Assembly: GCF_023147505.1 (NCBI RefSeq)
Contig: NZ_JAHXPB010000003.1
Span: 248,001-312,000 of the forward strand
Direction of reading: 5' to 3'
Length of the DNA stretch: 64,000 nt
From: Brevundimonas sp. EYE_349
GTDB lineage: Bacteria > Pseudomonadota > Alphaproteobacteria > Caulobacterales > Caulobacteraceae
The stretch's first letter is position 1. Each line of letters opens with the position of its first letter. Below the pieces are notes generated by a model. It saw only the letters and a program-made list of their open reading frames with translations. It did no database searches and was not told the origin of the DNA. Both the position numbers and the translations under genes were made by a program. Positions 1-9,256 of this stretch are shown here, in pieces.

Positions 1-803
1 GCCTCGCGCGCGGTGGAGCGGGTGTAGGGCGACAGCGGCTCGACCCGCTCGCACGGGACTGCGACCGCGCTGTCGCAGGGCAGCCAGGCGGACCAGTCAT
101 CGTAGCCGGCCTTCAAGGTCTTTTCGATCAGCAGGCCGATGAAGCCGGTGCAGTCGATGAAGAAGTCGCCCGCCACCAGGCGACCGTCCTCCAGCACCAC
201 GCCCGAGACGTCGCCGGCCTGGCTCTGCTGAACCTCGACCACCCGCCCCTCGCATCGCACGACGCCCCGCGCCTCGGCGTAGCGACGCAGGAAGCCGGCA
301 TAGAGGGCGGCGTCGAAATGGTAGGCGTAGCCCAGGCTGGACAGGGGCGACTGCGGCCCGCCCTGCGGATGGACGAAGCGCCCCCGCCGCGCGGCCTGCC
401 ATGCCATCGAATAGGTTTCGAGCGGATCAGCCTGACCCTCGGCGCAGGCCTTCAGCCAGAAGTGATGAAAGGCGACGCCCTCCATATCCACCCCGAAGGC
501 GCCGAACGGATGAAAGTAGCGCTCGCCCTCGCGACGCCAGCCGTCGAACTCGATCCCCAGCTTGAAGGTGGCCTTGGTCTCACGCAGGAAATCCGCCTCG
601 TCGATACCGAGCCGCGCGTTGAACTTCAGGATCTCGGGGATCGTCGCCTCGCCCACGCCGATGATGCCGATGGCCTCGGATTCGACCAGCGTCACCGACT
701 TTCCGGCGCCCTCGAACACATGGGCGAGCGCCGCCGCCGCCATCCAGCCGGCGGTCCCTCCACCGACAATGACGATGCGATCGATGGCCTGTGACGACTG
801 CAT
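1..803 (-). CDS. Flavin-dependent tryptophan halogenase family protein (3' part missing)
   Basis: The protein starts at the ATG at 803 and runs off the left edge, so about 267 N-terminal residues are visible of a family usually near 500. Residues 10-17 form the FAD dinucleotide motif (IVIVGGGTAG). GVGEATIPEI, the TFKLGIEFDGW stretch that carries the presumed catalytic lysine, and the YFHPFG motif follow in family order. The second diagnostic motif, WxWxIP, would lie beyond the edge. Known members use reduced FAD, oxygen and halide to halogenate indoles. In Caulobacterales many such genes sit beside TonB receptors and their substrate is unknown, so the reaction here is inferred only. Family call is firm; substrate is not. 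Confidence 0.9.
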   Translation of the reverse strand, partial: MQSSQAIDRIVIVGGGTAGWMAAAALAHVFEGAGKSVTLVESEAIGIIGVGEATIPEILKFNARLGIDEADFLRETKATFKLGIEFDGWRREGERYFHPFGAFGVDMEGVAFHHFWLKACAEGQADPLETYSMAWQAARRGRFVHPQGGPQSPLSSLGYAYHFDAALYAGFLRRYAEARGVVRCEGRVVEVQQSQAGDVSGVVLEDGRLVAGDFFIDCTGFIGLLIEKTLKAGYDDWSAWLPCDSAVAVPCERVEPLSPYTRSTARE

Positions 804-1114
804 CAACGCAATCCCCCCTGCGGTGCGGTGGACAAGCTGCAGGGCGGTGTCGGGACAACCTGACAACGACCACGCAAGTCATTGATCTGCCCTGCTTGCG
901 CATCGTCATGCAAGTTTGAAGCAAGCTTAGCTTGTCATTCCAACCCATGCGACGCCGTCGGCCCCAGTTTTAGGGAATGTATCCGGTGAGTGCGCCCGCC
1001 GCGTGCGGGAAAATCCCGCCGGATCGCCGCGCATCATTTTGGTTACGGCCCGCCGCTGCGCCGGCGAGGTGGTCTGGATCGGCACATTGACGGACGTCCG
1101 ATCCACTTTCGGCG
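804..1114. other. Intergenic region with two short palindromes
   Basis: No gene is visible here. A perfect inverted repeat CAAGCT-T-AGCTTG at 922-934 lies about 120 bp upstream of the halogenase start and could be an operator. A hairpin GCGGGA-AAA-TCCCGC at 1005-1019 lies about 100 bp past the end of metQ. It has no T-run on the minus strand, so it is not a clear terminator. Confidence 0.3.
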
Positions 1115-1909
1115 CTATCTGGCCGGGACGACGGCCCCTCCATAGGTCCGGCTGATGTAGTCCTTGATCGTCTGGCTGGTCAGGGCGGCGGCCAAGGCCC
1201 TGATGCGCGGGTCGTCGCGATTATCGGCGCGTGTGACGAGGTAGTTCACATACGGGCTGTCGCCGCCTTCCAGCGCGAGAGCGTCGCTGCGCGGATTCAG
1301 ACGAGCGTCGAGCGCATAGTTTGTGTTGATCACCGCCAGATCGACCTGATCCAGCACGCGCGGCAGGGTGGCGGCCTCCAGTTCGCGGAAGCGGAAGCCG
1401 CGCGGATTCCCCGCAATGTCGGCGACCGTCTGCACCGGATCGGCGGCCTTCTTCAAGGTGATGAGGCCGGCGGTCTGCAACAGCAGGAGCGAGCGGCCGG
1501 TGTTGGAGGCGTCGTTCGGCAGGGCGATCTCGGCGCCGTTCGGCAGGGCGGCAAGAGCCTTGTACTTGCGGGAATAGGCGCCCAGCGGCTCGACATGGAC
1601 GCCGGCGACAGTGACCAGGGATGTACCCCGCCCGGCGTTGAACTCGTCCAGATAGGGCTTGGTCTGGAAATAGTTGGCGTCCAGACGCTTCTCGGCCAGT
1701 TGGGTGTTAGGCTGAACATAGTCGTTGAAGACGATGATCTGCAGATCGATCCCCTCCGCAGCCAGGATCGGCTTCACCTGTTCAAGGATTTCTGCGTGAG
1801 GCACGGCGGTCGCGCCGACCTTCAGCGACCCTTCACTCTGCTGCGCCTGACGGCCGCAGGCGGCCAGGGCGAGAACGAGGGCGGAAGCGAGAAACGCGCG
1901 ACGCAGCAT
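1115..1909 (-). CDS. metQ: Methionine ABC transporter substrate-binding lipoprotein
   Basis: A 264-residue NlpA/MetQ-family lipoprotein. The N-terminus is a lipoprotein signal with lipobox LALAAC, so the mature protein begins at Cys18 and is tethered in the periplasm. Family motifs include VGATAVPHAEIL, YVQPNTQLAEKRLDANYFQ, and the NDASNTGRSLLLLQ and NYALDA stretches. It binds methionine (some homologues bind other amino acids) and delivers it to MetI/MetN. It is the last gene of a metN-metI-metQ operon on the minus strand, 16 bp after metI. Its length is normal for the family. The exact ligand is inferred from family and gene order. Confidence 0.92.
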   Translation of the reverse strand: MLRRAFLASALVLALAACGRQAQQSEGSLKVGATAVPHAEILEQVKPILAAEGIDLQIIVFNDYVQPNTQLAEKRLDANYFQTKPYLDEFNAGRGTSLVTVAGVHVEPLGAYSRKYKALAALPNGAEIALPNDASNTGRSLLLLQTAGLITLKKAADPVQTVADIAGNPRGFRFRELEAATLPRVLDQVDLAVINTNYALDARLNPRSDALALEGGDSPYVNYLVTRADNRDDPRIRALAAALTSQTIKDYISRTYGGAVVPAR

Positions 1910-1925
1910 GGAGAGAACCTTCGAC

Positions 1926-2585
1926 TTAACGGTGGGAGACCCTAGCCACCCAGAGGTCGCCGAGCACTTGCAGAATTTGTACGATCACGAGCAGCAGAAC
2001 TACGGTCACCGCCATGACGTCGGTTTGGAACCTCTGATAACCGAACCGGATGGCCAGGTCGCCCAGACCGCCCGCCCCCACCACTCCGGCCATGGCCGTA
2101 TAGCCGACCAGGGCGATGGCGGTGACGGTGGCGCCGGCGATCAGCCCCGGCAGGGCTTCAGGCAGCAGGACACGCCGCACGATCTGCCAGGTCGAGCCGC
2201 CCATGGCCTGGGTCGCCTCGATCATGCCGCGCTCGACTTCGCGCAGGGCCGTCTCAACCAGGCGCGCATAGAAGGGCGCCGCCCCAACGACCAGCGGCGG
2301 AATGGCGCCGGCCACGCCCAGGGACGTGCCGACCAGCAGCACGGTCACCGGCAGCATGACGATCAGAAGGATGATGAAGGGAACCGAGCGCAGCACATTG
2401 ACCACGAAGGACAGCAGGGCATGGCCGAGGCGGTTCTCGAGGATACGCCCGCGTCCCGTCGCATAAAGCGCCACGCCCAGCGGCAGGCCCAGGATGACGG
2501 TGATGACGAGGGAGGCGAAGAGCATCAGCAGGGTGTCGCTCGCGGCCTCGCCCACGATGGTCCAGTCGATGTTTGATCCGAACAT
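1926..2585 (-). CDS. metI: Methionine ABC transporter permease
   Basis: A 219-residue inner-membrane permease with about five hydrophobic segments. It carries the ABC-permease EAA loop around residues 120-140 (IEATQAMGGSTWQIVRRVLLPEALPG), which contacts the ATPase. Its start ATG overlaps the metN stop by one base (TGATG), so translation is probably coupled. MetI forms the channel of the MetNIQ importer. Length and motif spacing are typical. Confidence is high because metN and metQ flank it in the usual order. Confidence 0.93.
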   Translation of the reverse strand: MFGSNIDWTIVGEAASDTLLMLFASLVITVILGLPLGVALYATGRGRILENRLGHALLSFVVNVLRSVPFIILLIVMLPVTVLLVGTSLGVAGAIPPLVVGAAPFYARLVETALREVERGMIEATQAMGGSTWQIVRRVLLPEALPGLIAGATVTAIALVGYTAMAGVVGAGGLGDLAIRFGYQRFQTDVMAVTVVLLLVIVQILQVLGDLWVARVSHR

Positions 2586-3589
2586 CAGGATACGACCTCC
2601 ACTTCGACGCCGTCCGCCCGCAGTCGGGCGAGAGCCGTCTGCGGATCGCCGCCCACCAACGAAATCTCGAGTTGGCCATACGGCTGGTCGCGGAACCGAC
2701 CGATGCGGCCAGCCAGGATGGCGTGATCGACGCCGGTTTCGCGCGAAACCCGGCTCAACACCGGTTCAAAAGTCCGCGCGCCCCGGAACACAAGGCGAGC
2801 CACCAAGCCGCCAACCGGAGGCGGGGTCGCCGCATGGCTCTCGCCCTCGGCCAACAGGCTTCGTGTGGCGGCCGTCCGCGGGTTCAGGAAGACATCGGCG
2901 GTCGCACCGGTCTCGACGATCCGCCCCGCCTCCATCACCGCCACCCGGTCGCAGACCCGGCGCACCACCTCCATCTCGTGGGTGATCAACACCATGGTCA
3001 GGCCCAGATCGCGGTTCAGTTGGTCCAGCAGGGACAGGATGTCTTCGGTCGTCTCGGGATCGAGCGCGCTGGTCGCCTCGTCGCACAGCAGGATGGACGG
3101 TTCGCAGGCCAGGGCGCGAGCGATGCCGACCCTCTGCTTTTGACCGCCGGACAACTGCGCCGGATGTTTGCGAGCGTGTTCGGACAGGCCCAGCCGCTCC
3201 ATCAACTCGTCGACCCGTCTCGCGGTCTCCGCGCGAGAACGCCCCTCCAGCGTAAGAGGCAGGGCGATGTTGTCACGGATGGTGCGGCTGTGCAGCAGGT
3301 TGAAATGCTGAAAGATCATGCCGATCCGGCGACGCGCGGCGCGCAGCGCGGCAGGCTTCAGTCCCATCAGGTCGCGATCATCCACCCAGACCCGACCGGC
3401 GTCGGGTCGTTCCAGCAGATTGATGGTCCGCACAAGGGTCGATTTGCCGGCCCCGGACCGACCGACGACGCCGAACACCTCGCCCGCCCCCACGGTCAGA
3501 TCGACGGCGTCCAGAGCCGTTCGCTCTCCGACGGCGCTGCGGAAGCGCCGGGTGACGCCTTCAAGTTGGATCATGGATCGGTCTGACAT
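2585..3589 (-). CDS. metN: Methionine ABC transporter ATP-binding protein
   Basis: A 334-residue ABC ATPase with Walker A GRSGAGKS near residue 42, signature LSGGQKQRVGIARAL, Walker B ILLCDEATSALD and the H-loop ITHEME. The C-terminal 80 residues match the NIL/ACT-like domain that senses methionine in MetN and inhibits transport. The ATG at 3589 gives MSDRSMIQLEGV; an internal ATG at residue 6 is an alternative. It is the first gene of the metNIQ operon. Only about 80 bp separate it from the upstream gene, and I see no SAM riboswitch there, so control may be from further upstream or by an unrecognised site. Confidence 0.93.
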   Translation of the reverse strand: MSDRSMIQLEGVTRRFRSAVGERTALDAVDLTVGAGEVFGVVGRSGAGKSTLVRTINLLERPDAGRVWVDDRDLMGLKPAALRAARRRIGMIFQHFNLLHSRTIRDNIALPLTLEGRSRAETARRVDELMERLGLSEHARKHPAQLSGGQKQRVGIARALACEPSILLCDEATSALDPETTEDILSLLDQLNRDLGLTMVLITHEMEVVRRVCDRVAVMEAGRIVETGATADVFLNPRTAATRSLLAEGESHAATPPPVGGLVARLVFRGARTFEPVLSRVSRETGVDHAILAGRIGRFRDQPYGQLEISLVGGDPQTALARLRADGVEVEVVS

Positions 3590-3670
3590 TGGGGCGTTCT
3601 AGTGCGATGCGGCGGGATAAGAGGCAAGGACAATGCGCCTGACGCAAGGCGCTGGCATCGATCAGCGAGG

Positions 3671-3907
3671 CTATTCCCGCTCGACAGACGTCGGCCGCGA
3701 CACGCGCCGGACCCTGTCGGTGAGCACCACGAGGATTCGGCTCGCCGTGGTCTTGAACCAGAACGGAAAGACCGCATGAAGAACACAGGCCAGACCCGCC
3801 AGCACCATGGGACCGCCGATCGAGACCGCGACCTTGAAGTGCTGCAAATAGGTCTCGCCACGCTCGGCCGGGTGACGGAGGAAGAGCGACAGCAGACGGG
3901 CCCTCAT
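3671..3907 (-). CDS. DUF6356-like small membrane protein
   Basis: A 78-residue protein starting at the ATG at 3907, which overlaps the stop of the upstream LysR gene by 4 bp (ATGA), so the two are translationally coupled. The sequence HPAERGETYLQHFKVAVSIGGPMVLAGLACVLHAVFPFWF resembles the DUF6356 family: a conserved HP..GETY..H motif followed by one or two membrane segments. Function is unknown. A longer open frame in this phase extends antisense into the LysR gene and is not real. Family assignment rests on memory of the conserved motif. Confidence 0.75.
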   Translation of the reverse strand: MRARLLSLFLRHPAERGETYLQHFKVAVSIGGPMVLAGLACVLHAVFPFWFKTTASRILVVLTDRVRRVSRPTSVERE

Positions 3908-4839
3908 AGTTCGTCCGCCACCACGGCGTCGGCGCGGGCCTCTGCGCGCAACCAGCCGATAAAAGCCTGAGCTTCGGAGCGCAGGACGCCCCGTCGCGTG
4001 ACCAGCCGATAGGCCATGTCTGTCGCCAGATAGCCGTCGGCGAATGGCACCACGAGCCGACCAGACGCCAGATCCTCGGCCACGAAGGCGCGCGGCGCCA
4101 GGGCCAGCCCACGCCCGCGCGCGGCGTCCTCGATGGCGAAGGCCGTCTGATCGAAGCGCGGGCCGGCCGCGGCGTCGATGATCCGGTCCAGCCGCCGCGA
4201 CTTCAGCCAGGCCGCCCAATCCGGCCGCGGCTCCTCCAGCGTTCCTTGTCCGACATGGATCAGCGTATGGTTGGCCAAATCAGCGGGACCGCGCAGGGTC
4301 CCCAGCAGAGCGGGACTGCAGACCGGAATCACCCCGGCTTCAATGAGAACTTCGCTTCGCACGCCCGCATAGTCGCCCCGTCCGTAGCGCACGGCGACGT
4401 CGGCGCGTCCCCCGGCGATGTCGGCCAGTTTCATGTCCGCCGAGATCCAGATTTCGATCTCTGGGTGTTCGGCCGAGAACCGCGCCATGCGCGGCACCAG
4501 CCAGCGCACGGCGAAGGACGGCGGCACGCTGACCGCCAAGGACTGCCGCTGCATCGGCCCATAGACCACATCCGCCGCGCGCTTCAGATGTTCGAAGGCG
4601 TCGCGCAAGTCCGGCAGAAGCCGCTCGCCCAGATCGGTCAGGGCGAGCCCCCCGGCCTCGCGACGGATAAGGGGCGCGCCCGCGTGATCCTCGAGCAAAC
4701 GGACCTGCTGGCTGACGGCCCCCGGCGTAACACCCAATTCCTGAGCGGCCAGCGATACGCTGGACAGCCTGGCCACCGCCTCGAAGGCTTTCAGCGCATT
4801 CAGCGGCGGCAGACGCCGGGTGTCGGACGCCGGGTTCAT
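3904..4839 (-). CDS. LysR-family regulator, GcvA-like
   Basis: A 311-residue LysR regulator. Residues 11-70 are the winged-helix DNA-binding domain (RLPPLNALKAFEAVARLSSVSLAAQELGVTPGAVSQQVRLLE). The PPLNALKAFEA start and VTPGAVSQQV recognition helix are typical of the GcvA-like subgroup, followed by the periplasmic-binding-like effector domain. LysR proteins usually control a neighbouring gene. The coupled DUF6356 gene and the aminotransferase upstream are the nearest candidates. The effector cannot be told from sequence. Confidence 0.9.
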   Translation of the reverse strand: MNPASDTRRLPPLNALKAFEAVARLSSVSLAAQELGVTPGAVSQQVRLLEDHAGAPLIRREAGGLALTDLGERLLPDLRDAFEHLKRAADVVYGPMQRQSLAVSVPPSFAVRWLVPRMARFSAEHPEIEIWISADMKLADIAGGRADVAVRYGRGDYAGVRSEVLIEAGVIPVCSPALLGTLRGPADLANHTLIHVGQGTLEEPRPDWAAWLKSRRLDRIIDAAAGPRFDQTAFAIEDAARGRGLALAPRAFVAEDLASGRLVVPFADGYLATDMAYRLVTRRGVLRSEAQAFIGWLRAEARADAVVADEL

Positions 4840-5007
4840 GACACGCTCGATGGCGCCGACACGGTGCGCGCGGGGAGCGGGAAAAGAAAGGGGTTCGCCA
4901 TGGACGAACCTGTAGAAAAACTACGACCGAATGAGAAGTCTCTAAGCGCTTCCGATCCGACAAAGACCTGGAGTGAAGATCAGCTATCAGCGACAGACCC
5001 CTGAAAT

Positions 5008-5043
5008 CAAAAAGACCGCGCCCCGGGATAAAAGGGCGCGGCC
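5008..5043 (-). terminator. Rho-independent terminator after the aminotransferase gene
   Basis: On the minus strand a GC-rich stem (GGCCGCGCCC pairing with GGGCGCGGTC) with a short AT-rich loop is followed by TTTTTG. It lies about 100 bp past the aminotransferase stop. The rest of the 307-bp gap at 4840-5146 shows no gene and should hold the LysR promoter. Confidence 0.8.
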
Positions 5044-5146
5044 TAGTGCGAGAATGTGCGGCTGCGAGGCGCCCACGCCCCCGTCATAGCGCCCGGCCGT
5101 CCGTCGTCCATCGCAGAACGATTGCCGCGCCGCCCAGAATTTCTAT

Positions 5147-6307
5147 TCAGAGAAGGGCGCGTCTTGCCCGCCCCAATCGTTCGGCGGCTTCATCCAGCAC
5201 GGCGTCGCCCTTGGCGAAACACAAGCGCGCCACGGTGCGGGTCACGGGCTCATTCTCGAAAGCGGACAACGGAATGGCCGCGACGCCGAACTCCTCGACG
5301 ATCCGCCGACAGAAGGCCGTGTCGTCGAGCGCCAGCCCTGACGCCGCCAGGTCCAGACACAGGAAATAGGTGCCCTCGCTGGGCGTGACGACATAGCCCT
5401 CGGCTGTCAGGGCCGCCGAAAGCCGGTCGCGCGACCGTCCCAGGCCGGCCCGCATGTCCTCGAACCACGACCGGGGCCAGGTCAGGCCCGCCGCCACGGC
5501 GGTCTGAAGATTGGGCGGGGTGGAGAAGGTCAAAAACTGGTGCGCCTTGGCCAAGGGCGCGATCAGGTCGGGCGAACCGCAAGCGAATCCGACCTTCCAT
5601 CCGGTCAGGCCGAACATCTTGCCTGCCGAGCCAATCTTGACGACCCGGTCCGCCATACCGGGCGCGGCGAGCAGCGGCCGATGAAGCCGCCCGTCGAAGA
5701 CGACATGCTCCCACACCTCATCGCTGACGACGACCAGATCCCGCCGCACGCAGACGCGGGCCAGGGCCGCGATCTCCTCGGCGTCGAAAACCCGCGCGGC
5801 CGGGTTCAGCGGGTTGTTGACAAGCACCATTCGCGTGCGAGGCCCCACCGCCGCCTCCAGCGCGGCCTCGGTCAACCGCCACGCCGGCGGCTGCAGCGTC
5901 ACGGCCCGCACCACTCCGCCCGCCCGCACGATCAGGGGGCGATAGGCGTCATAGGCCGGCTCCAAGATGATCACCTCGTCGCCGGGCCGGACATTGGCCA
6001 GCAAAGTCGCGGCCAGGGCCTCGGTGGCGCCCGAGGTTATGACCACACCGTCCAACGCCAAGTCCACGCCCTGCAGGCGCCGATAATGCTCGACGACAGC
6101 CTCGCGCAAAATTGGATCGCCGCGCGACGGCGGATACTGGTTCGACCCGTTCAGCACCGCTTCGGCTGCAAGGCGCCGCAGCGCCTCGGGTCCGGGCGCG
6201 TCCGGAAACCCCTGCCCCAGATTGATCGCCCCGTGTTGGCGGGCAAGCCCCGACATGGTCTCGAAGACGGTGACCGGCATGCCGGCGAAGACGGGATGAG
6301 CGCTCAT
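5147..6307 (-). CDS. PLP-dependent class I/II aminotransferase
   Basis: A fold-type I aminotransferase. I choose the ATG at 6307 (MSAHPVFAGMPVTVFETMSGLARQHGAINLGQGFPD, 386 residues) over the upstream in-frame start because family similarity begins there. Visible motifs are NLGQGFPD, NQYPPSRG, the phosphate/PLP region TSGATEALA, NNPLNPAARVF, SDEVWEHVVF and the Schiff-base lysine in IGSAGKMFGLTGWKVG. This pattern matches the kynurenine/methionine aminotransferase group (YbdL- or KAT-like). The substrate may be methionine given the nearby metNIQ genes, but that is only inference. Confidence 0.88.
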   Translation of the reverse strand: MSAHPVFAGMPVTVFETMSGLARQHGAINLGQGFPDAPGPEALRRLAAEAVLNGSNQYPPSRGDPILREAVVEHYRRLQGVDLALDGVVITSGATEALAATLLANVRPGDEVIILEPAYDAYRPLIVRAGGVVRAVTLQPPAWRLTEAALEAAVGPRTRMVLVNNPLNPAARVFDAEEIAALARVCVRRDLVVVSDEVWEHVVFDGRLHRPLLAAPGMADRVVKIGSAGKMFGLTGWKVGFACGSPDLIAPLAKAHQFLTFSTPPNLQTAVAAGLTWPRSWFEDMRAGLGRSRDRLSAALTAEGYVVTPSEGTYFLCLDLAASGLALDDTAFCRRIVEEFGVAAIPLSAFENEPVTRTVARLCFAKGDAVLDEAAERLGRARRALL

Positions 6308-6310
6308 GAC

Positions 6311-6340
6311 GTCACCCAAGCCTGTCGTGGACGGGGTGAC
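6311..6340 (-). promoter_or_regulatory. Hairpin immediately before the aminotransferase start
   Basis: A perfect 7-bp inverted repeat, GTCACCC and GGGTGAC, with a 16-nt loop ends 3 nt before the chosen ATG at 6307. No free Shine-Dalgarno sequence lies between the hairpin and the start. It may limit translation or be an operator. I could not match it to a known methionine-related riboswitch. Confidence 0.35.
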
Positions 6341-6464
6341 AAGTCCGGCCCGTCGAAGCAAAGCGACGCTTTAGGTTTCCTGCCGGCCGCTTCAGTCGAT
6401 CTGGATTGCGAGGCGACCGCCGCGTGCGCCTGATGCCGGGGTGGATACGTCACAGGAGCCCCTC

Positions 6465-6614
6465 ATGTCCGCCAAGCCTTTCGGCCCGTCCCCTCGTTCC
6501 AGCGGCGCCGTGTCGTTCGACCGTGTGCGCGTCGCCGTGGCCTGCGCGCCGCGTGGCGGTTGGACGATCCATAAGCCCCGGCGAATCGAGACGACAACCC
6601 GCCCGGCCCCATAG
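6465..6614 (+). CDS. Possible small protein (49 residues)
   Basis: A short open frame starts at an ATG that follows AGGAG by 6 nt and ends 20 bp from the convergent peptidase gene. It encodes MSAKPFGPSPRSSGAVSFDR and continues arginine-rich, with no recognisable domain. The ribosome site is the only positive evidence, and chance is a real alternative. Confidence 0.25.
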   Translation: MSAKPFGPSPRSSGAVSFDRVRVAVACAPRGGWTIHKPRRIETTTRPAP

Positions 6615-6633
6615 ACGGTCCGGGCGGCGCGCC

Positions 6634-9225
6634 TCACCGCCGCTCGGCGGGGGTCAGATAGTTGGACAGGAACAGGGCGTTGATCAGAAGACGCTCGGTG
6701 CCCAACCAGTATTTGCGATGAGCCGGATCGTCGGCGAACAGCACGACATTGCCCCGCCCGGCGCGCACCGTCTGGGCCCAGACCGACCCAGCGACTGCGC
6801 GGCGCAGACCCTCGGCCAGATAGCCGTTCACGCGCGGCTGATCGTCGATGCGCACGACGTTGGCGAAGGGATCATCGACCGGCCGCAAGACGACGTCCGT
6901 CTCCTTGTTCACCACCAGCGACCGGCCGGTCAGACCGAAGGCCAGCGGATGGGTCACGTCCACATCGGCCGACAGGGCGTTGCCGGACGTGCGTTGCTCC
7001 GACAGATAGTCGCGCCGATCGGCGAAGCTGAGACGGTCGGCCGGGGTCGCGGCCGCCGGGTCGCCCGCTTCTGGCTTCGGCCCCGTCTTGACCAGTCCCT
7101 TGTCGACAGCCCAGGCCGAGGCCGAGCCGTAGGTCACCAGCGACCCGCCACCCTCGACCCAGGCCTTGAGAGCGGCGATGCGCCGATCGCTCCAGTCGTC
7201 ATAGGAACCGCCGGCCAGGACGATGCTCGTATAATCGTCAAGCGGGACCCCGCCGATCTGCGACGGGTCCAGGCGGGTCGCCGGCCAGGCCAGGCGTTCG
7301 CTGAGCGCAAACCAGGTCGAGCCGATCTCGGTCGCATTCACACCCTGCCCCATGATCAAGGCGATCTTCGGCGTGCGAATGCGGCGCACGCTGTCGCTGC
7401 CCAGATCGACACCCGAAAGGCTCTGGCCGGTCGCCAGGCTCCAGGCGTCGACGCCGGCCTGACGCGACGCCGCATCGACCAGAGACCTCAGGGTCGCGGC
7501 GTCCTTTTCCTGACCTGTCGTGGTCACCACCAGGCTGCCGCGCTCGAAGGTCGTCTCGCCTTCGGCCGTGCGCGCGGTGAAGGGCTGAAAGGCGGCGCGC
7601 ACCGACACCCCCTGTCGCAGCAGGGCCGACAGGACGGCGGGCGCGTTCAGGTCGCGCCAGTCGATGGCGTAGGCATAGGCCGCCTCCGCCCCTTTCACCC
7701 CGCCGACGTGGCGCGGGATCGCCGCGACCTGTTCGCCCAGGGCTGGCGCCCGGCGCGCCCGTCCGACCGCCAGACCATAGGCGTCGGCGATGCCGTAAGA
7801 GGTGCTGCCGTAGACGCCGCCCTTCACCTCCGGCGTCGGCTCGAAGATCGAATGGATCAGGCGAAACTGCGGCTGGGCCGAAGGCACGACATAGGCGCTG
7901 TCGGGCCGGAAGGTGCGGCCATCCAGGTTCACCGCCGAGGCCAGACGATAGACTCGAATCCGGTGCCGCTGCAGCAGCTCCAGCGTCTGCGCGGTAAGCC
8001 CAGGATTGGCGGGATCGCCGAAGACGAAGGCCGCGTGGTCGTGCCTGCGCCCCTGCTCCACCGCCGAGCGGAAGAAGTCGCGTTGAAGGTTGCGCAGATA
8101 GTCGCGCTGCTCGACCGCGCCGCGGATGGTGGCCAGGCCGACGGCGGTCTGGTTGCGGATGGTGAAGCGGAACTCCAGCGGGCCGTTGTCGGTGTCCTGC
8201 ACCAGGCCGCGCGAACTGGCCTGCTCGACCGTGACCCCGACCCCGCCATGGAAGTCGGGGTAGGTCGAACCGTACACCGGGGAGAAATTGTCGAAATTCT
8301 CCTTGGTGTAATAGAGCGACCCCAGCCGATCCAGCGCCTGGGCGTGATACCGGGCCAACACCACATTGGCCTCATACGACGCGCGGGGCAGCAGAGGGCT
8401 TTCCATGCTGGCCGGCGAGGGCTCGAAATAATAGGTGCTGCCGGCGCCCATCTCGTGAAAGTCGATCTGGACGTTGGGCAGCCACTGGTGGAACACCTCC
8501 AGCTTGGCCGCCGTCTCACGCTGGGTGACCGCCAGCCAGTCGCGGTTCAGATCGGTGAAATAGTGGTTGGTCCGGCCTGCCGGGAACGGCTCGACATGCT
8601 CCTTGTCGGCGGGGTCGCTGACCGGCGGATTGCTGGCCCAGGCATTGTGCCAGTTGGCGGCGCGGTCGCGACCATCCGGGTTCTGCACCGGATCGATCAG
8701 GATGACGGCCTTGTCGAGCCAATCCCGCGTCTCCGCACTTCGCCCCGCAACCAGATAATAGGCCGTAAGCAGCGCCGCCTCCCCGCTGGAGGTCTCGTTG
8801 CCGTGGACGCCGTAATAGAGGCCGACCACCACCGGCGCAGTCGCATCCGGCGCCGCTGAGGGATCCGCCAGACGCGCGTGCGCGGCCTTCAGGGTCTCGA
8901 TCCGGGCCTGATTGGCCTCCGAGGTGACAATAACCTCCAACAGCGGCCGATCCTCATAGGACCGACCAATCTCGCGCACCGTGATCCGGTCGGACAGGCG
9001 GTCGAGTTCGCGCAGATACTCGACCACCCGGTCGTGCCGCGTATAGCGCGAGCCGATTGGATAGCCGAGAAACTGCTCCGGGCTGGGGATGGCGGGATCC
9101 AGATCCGCAGAAGAGACGGCCGGGAAGTAATAGTCGGACTGGGCCAGGACCGGCGCCGGAACAGCAGACAGGACGACACTGGCCAGAACCACCGAGGCGA
9201 CGCCGCCCATCAGGGCTTTCAACAT
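6634..9225 (-). CDS. Secreted M14-family zinc carboxypeptidase-like protein
   Basis: An 863-residue exported protein with a signal peptide of about 29 residues ending AVPAPVLAQ. Residues 55-370 form an M14 peptidase domain: zinc ligands His141 and Glu144 in GVHGNETSSGE, a third histidine near 257 in QIDFHEMG, the PVQNPDGRDR motif, and a candidate catalytic glutamate in VTVEQASSRG near 343. The C-terminal half resembles the long extension of large M14 proteins, with glutamine-amidotransferase-like folds. It should act in the periplasm on peptides. The TonB receptor gene lies 31 bp upstream on the same strand, so import and digestion of a peptide substrate is a plausible joint role. Confidence 0.9.
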   Translation of the reverse strand: MLKALMGGVASVVLASVVLSAVPAPVLAQSDYYFPAVSSADLDPAIPSPEQFLGYPIGSRYTRHDRVVEYLRELDRLSDRITVREIGRSYEDRPLLEVIVTSEANQARIETLKAAHARLADPSAAPDATAPVVVGLYYGVHGNETSSGEAALLTAYYLVAGRSAETRDWLDKAVILIDPVQNPDGRDRAANWHNAWASNPPVSDPADKEHVEPFPAGRTNHYFTDLNRDWLAVTQRETAAKLEVFHQWLPNVQIDFHEMGAGSTYYFEPSPASMESPLLPRASYEANVVLARYHAQALDRLGSLYYTKENFDNFSPVYGSTYPDFHGGVGVTVEQASSRGLVQDTDNGPLEFRFTIRNQTAVGLATIRGAVEQRDYLRNLQRDFFRSAVEQGRRHDHAAFVFGDPANPGLTAQTLELLQRHRIRVYRLASAVNLDGRTFRPDSAYVVPSAQPQFRLIHSIFEPTPEVKGGVYGSTSYGIADAYGLAVGRARRAPALGEQVAAIPRHVGGVKGAEAAYAYAIDWRDLNAPAVLSALLRQGVSVRAAFQPFTARTAEGETTFERGSLVVTTTGQEKDAATLRSLVDAASRQAGVDAWSLATGQSLSGVDLGSDSVRRIRTPKIALIMGQGVNATEIGSTWFALSERLAWPATRLDPSQIGGVPLDDYTSIVLAGGSYDDWSDRRIAALKAWVEGGGSLVTYGSASAWAVDKGLVKTGPKPEAGDPAAATPADRLSFADRRDYLSEQRTSGNALSADVDVTHPLAFGLTGRSLVVNKETDVVLRPVDDPFANVVRIDDQPRVNGYLAEGLRRAVAGSVWAQTVRAGRGNVVLFADDPAHRKYWLGTERLLINALFLSNYLTPAERR

Positions 9226-9256
9226 GAGAACCTATCAAGAAAAGAATGAGAGACGA

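Noticed and set aside
3590..3670. SAM riboswitch before metNIQ
   Set aside because: Only about 80 bp are available, and none of the conserved SAM-II elements I know can be placed there.
6406..8859. 817-residue plus-strand open frame opposite the M14 peptidase
   Set aside because: It is antisense to a gene with clear signal peptide and zinc motifs. Its arginine- and histidine-rich text is typical of a high-GC shadow frame.
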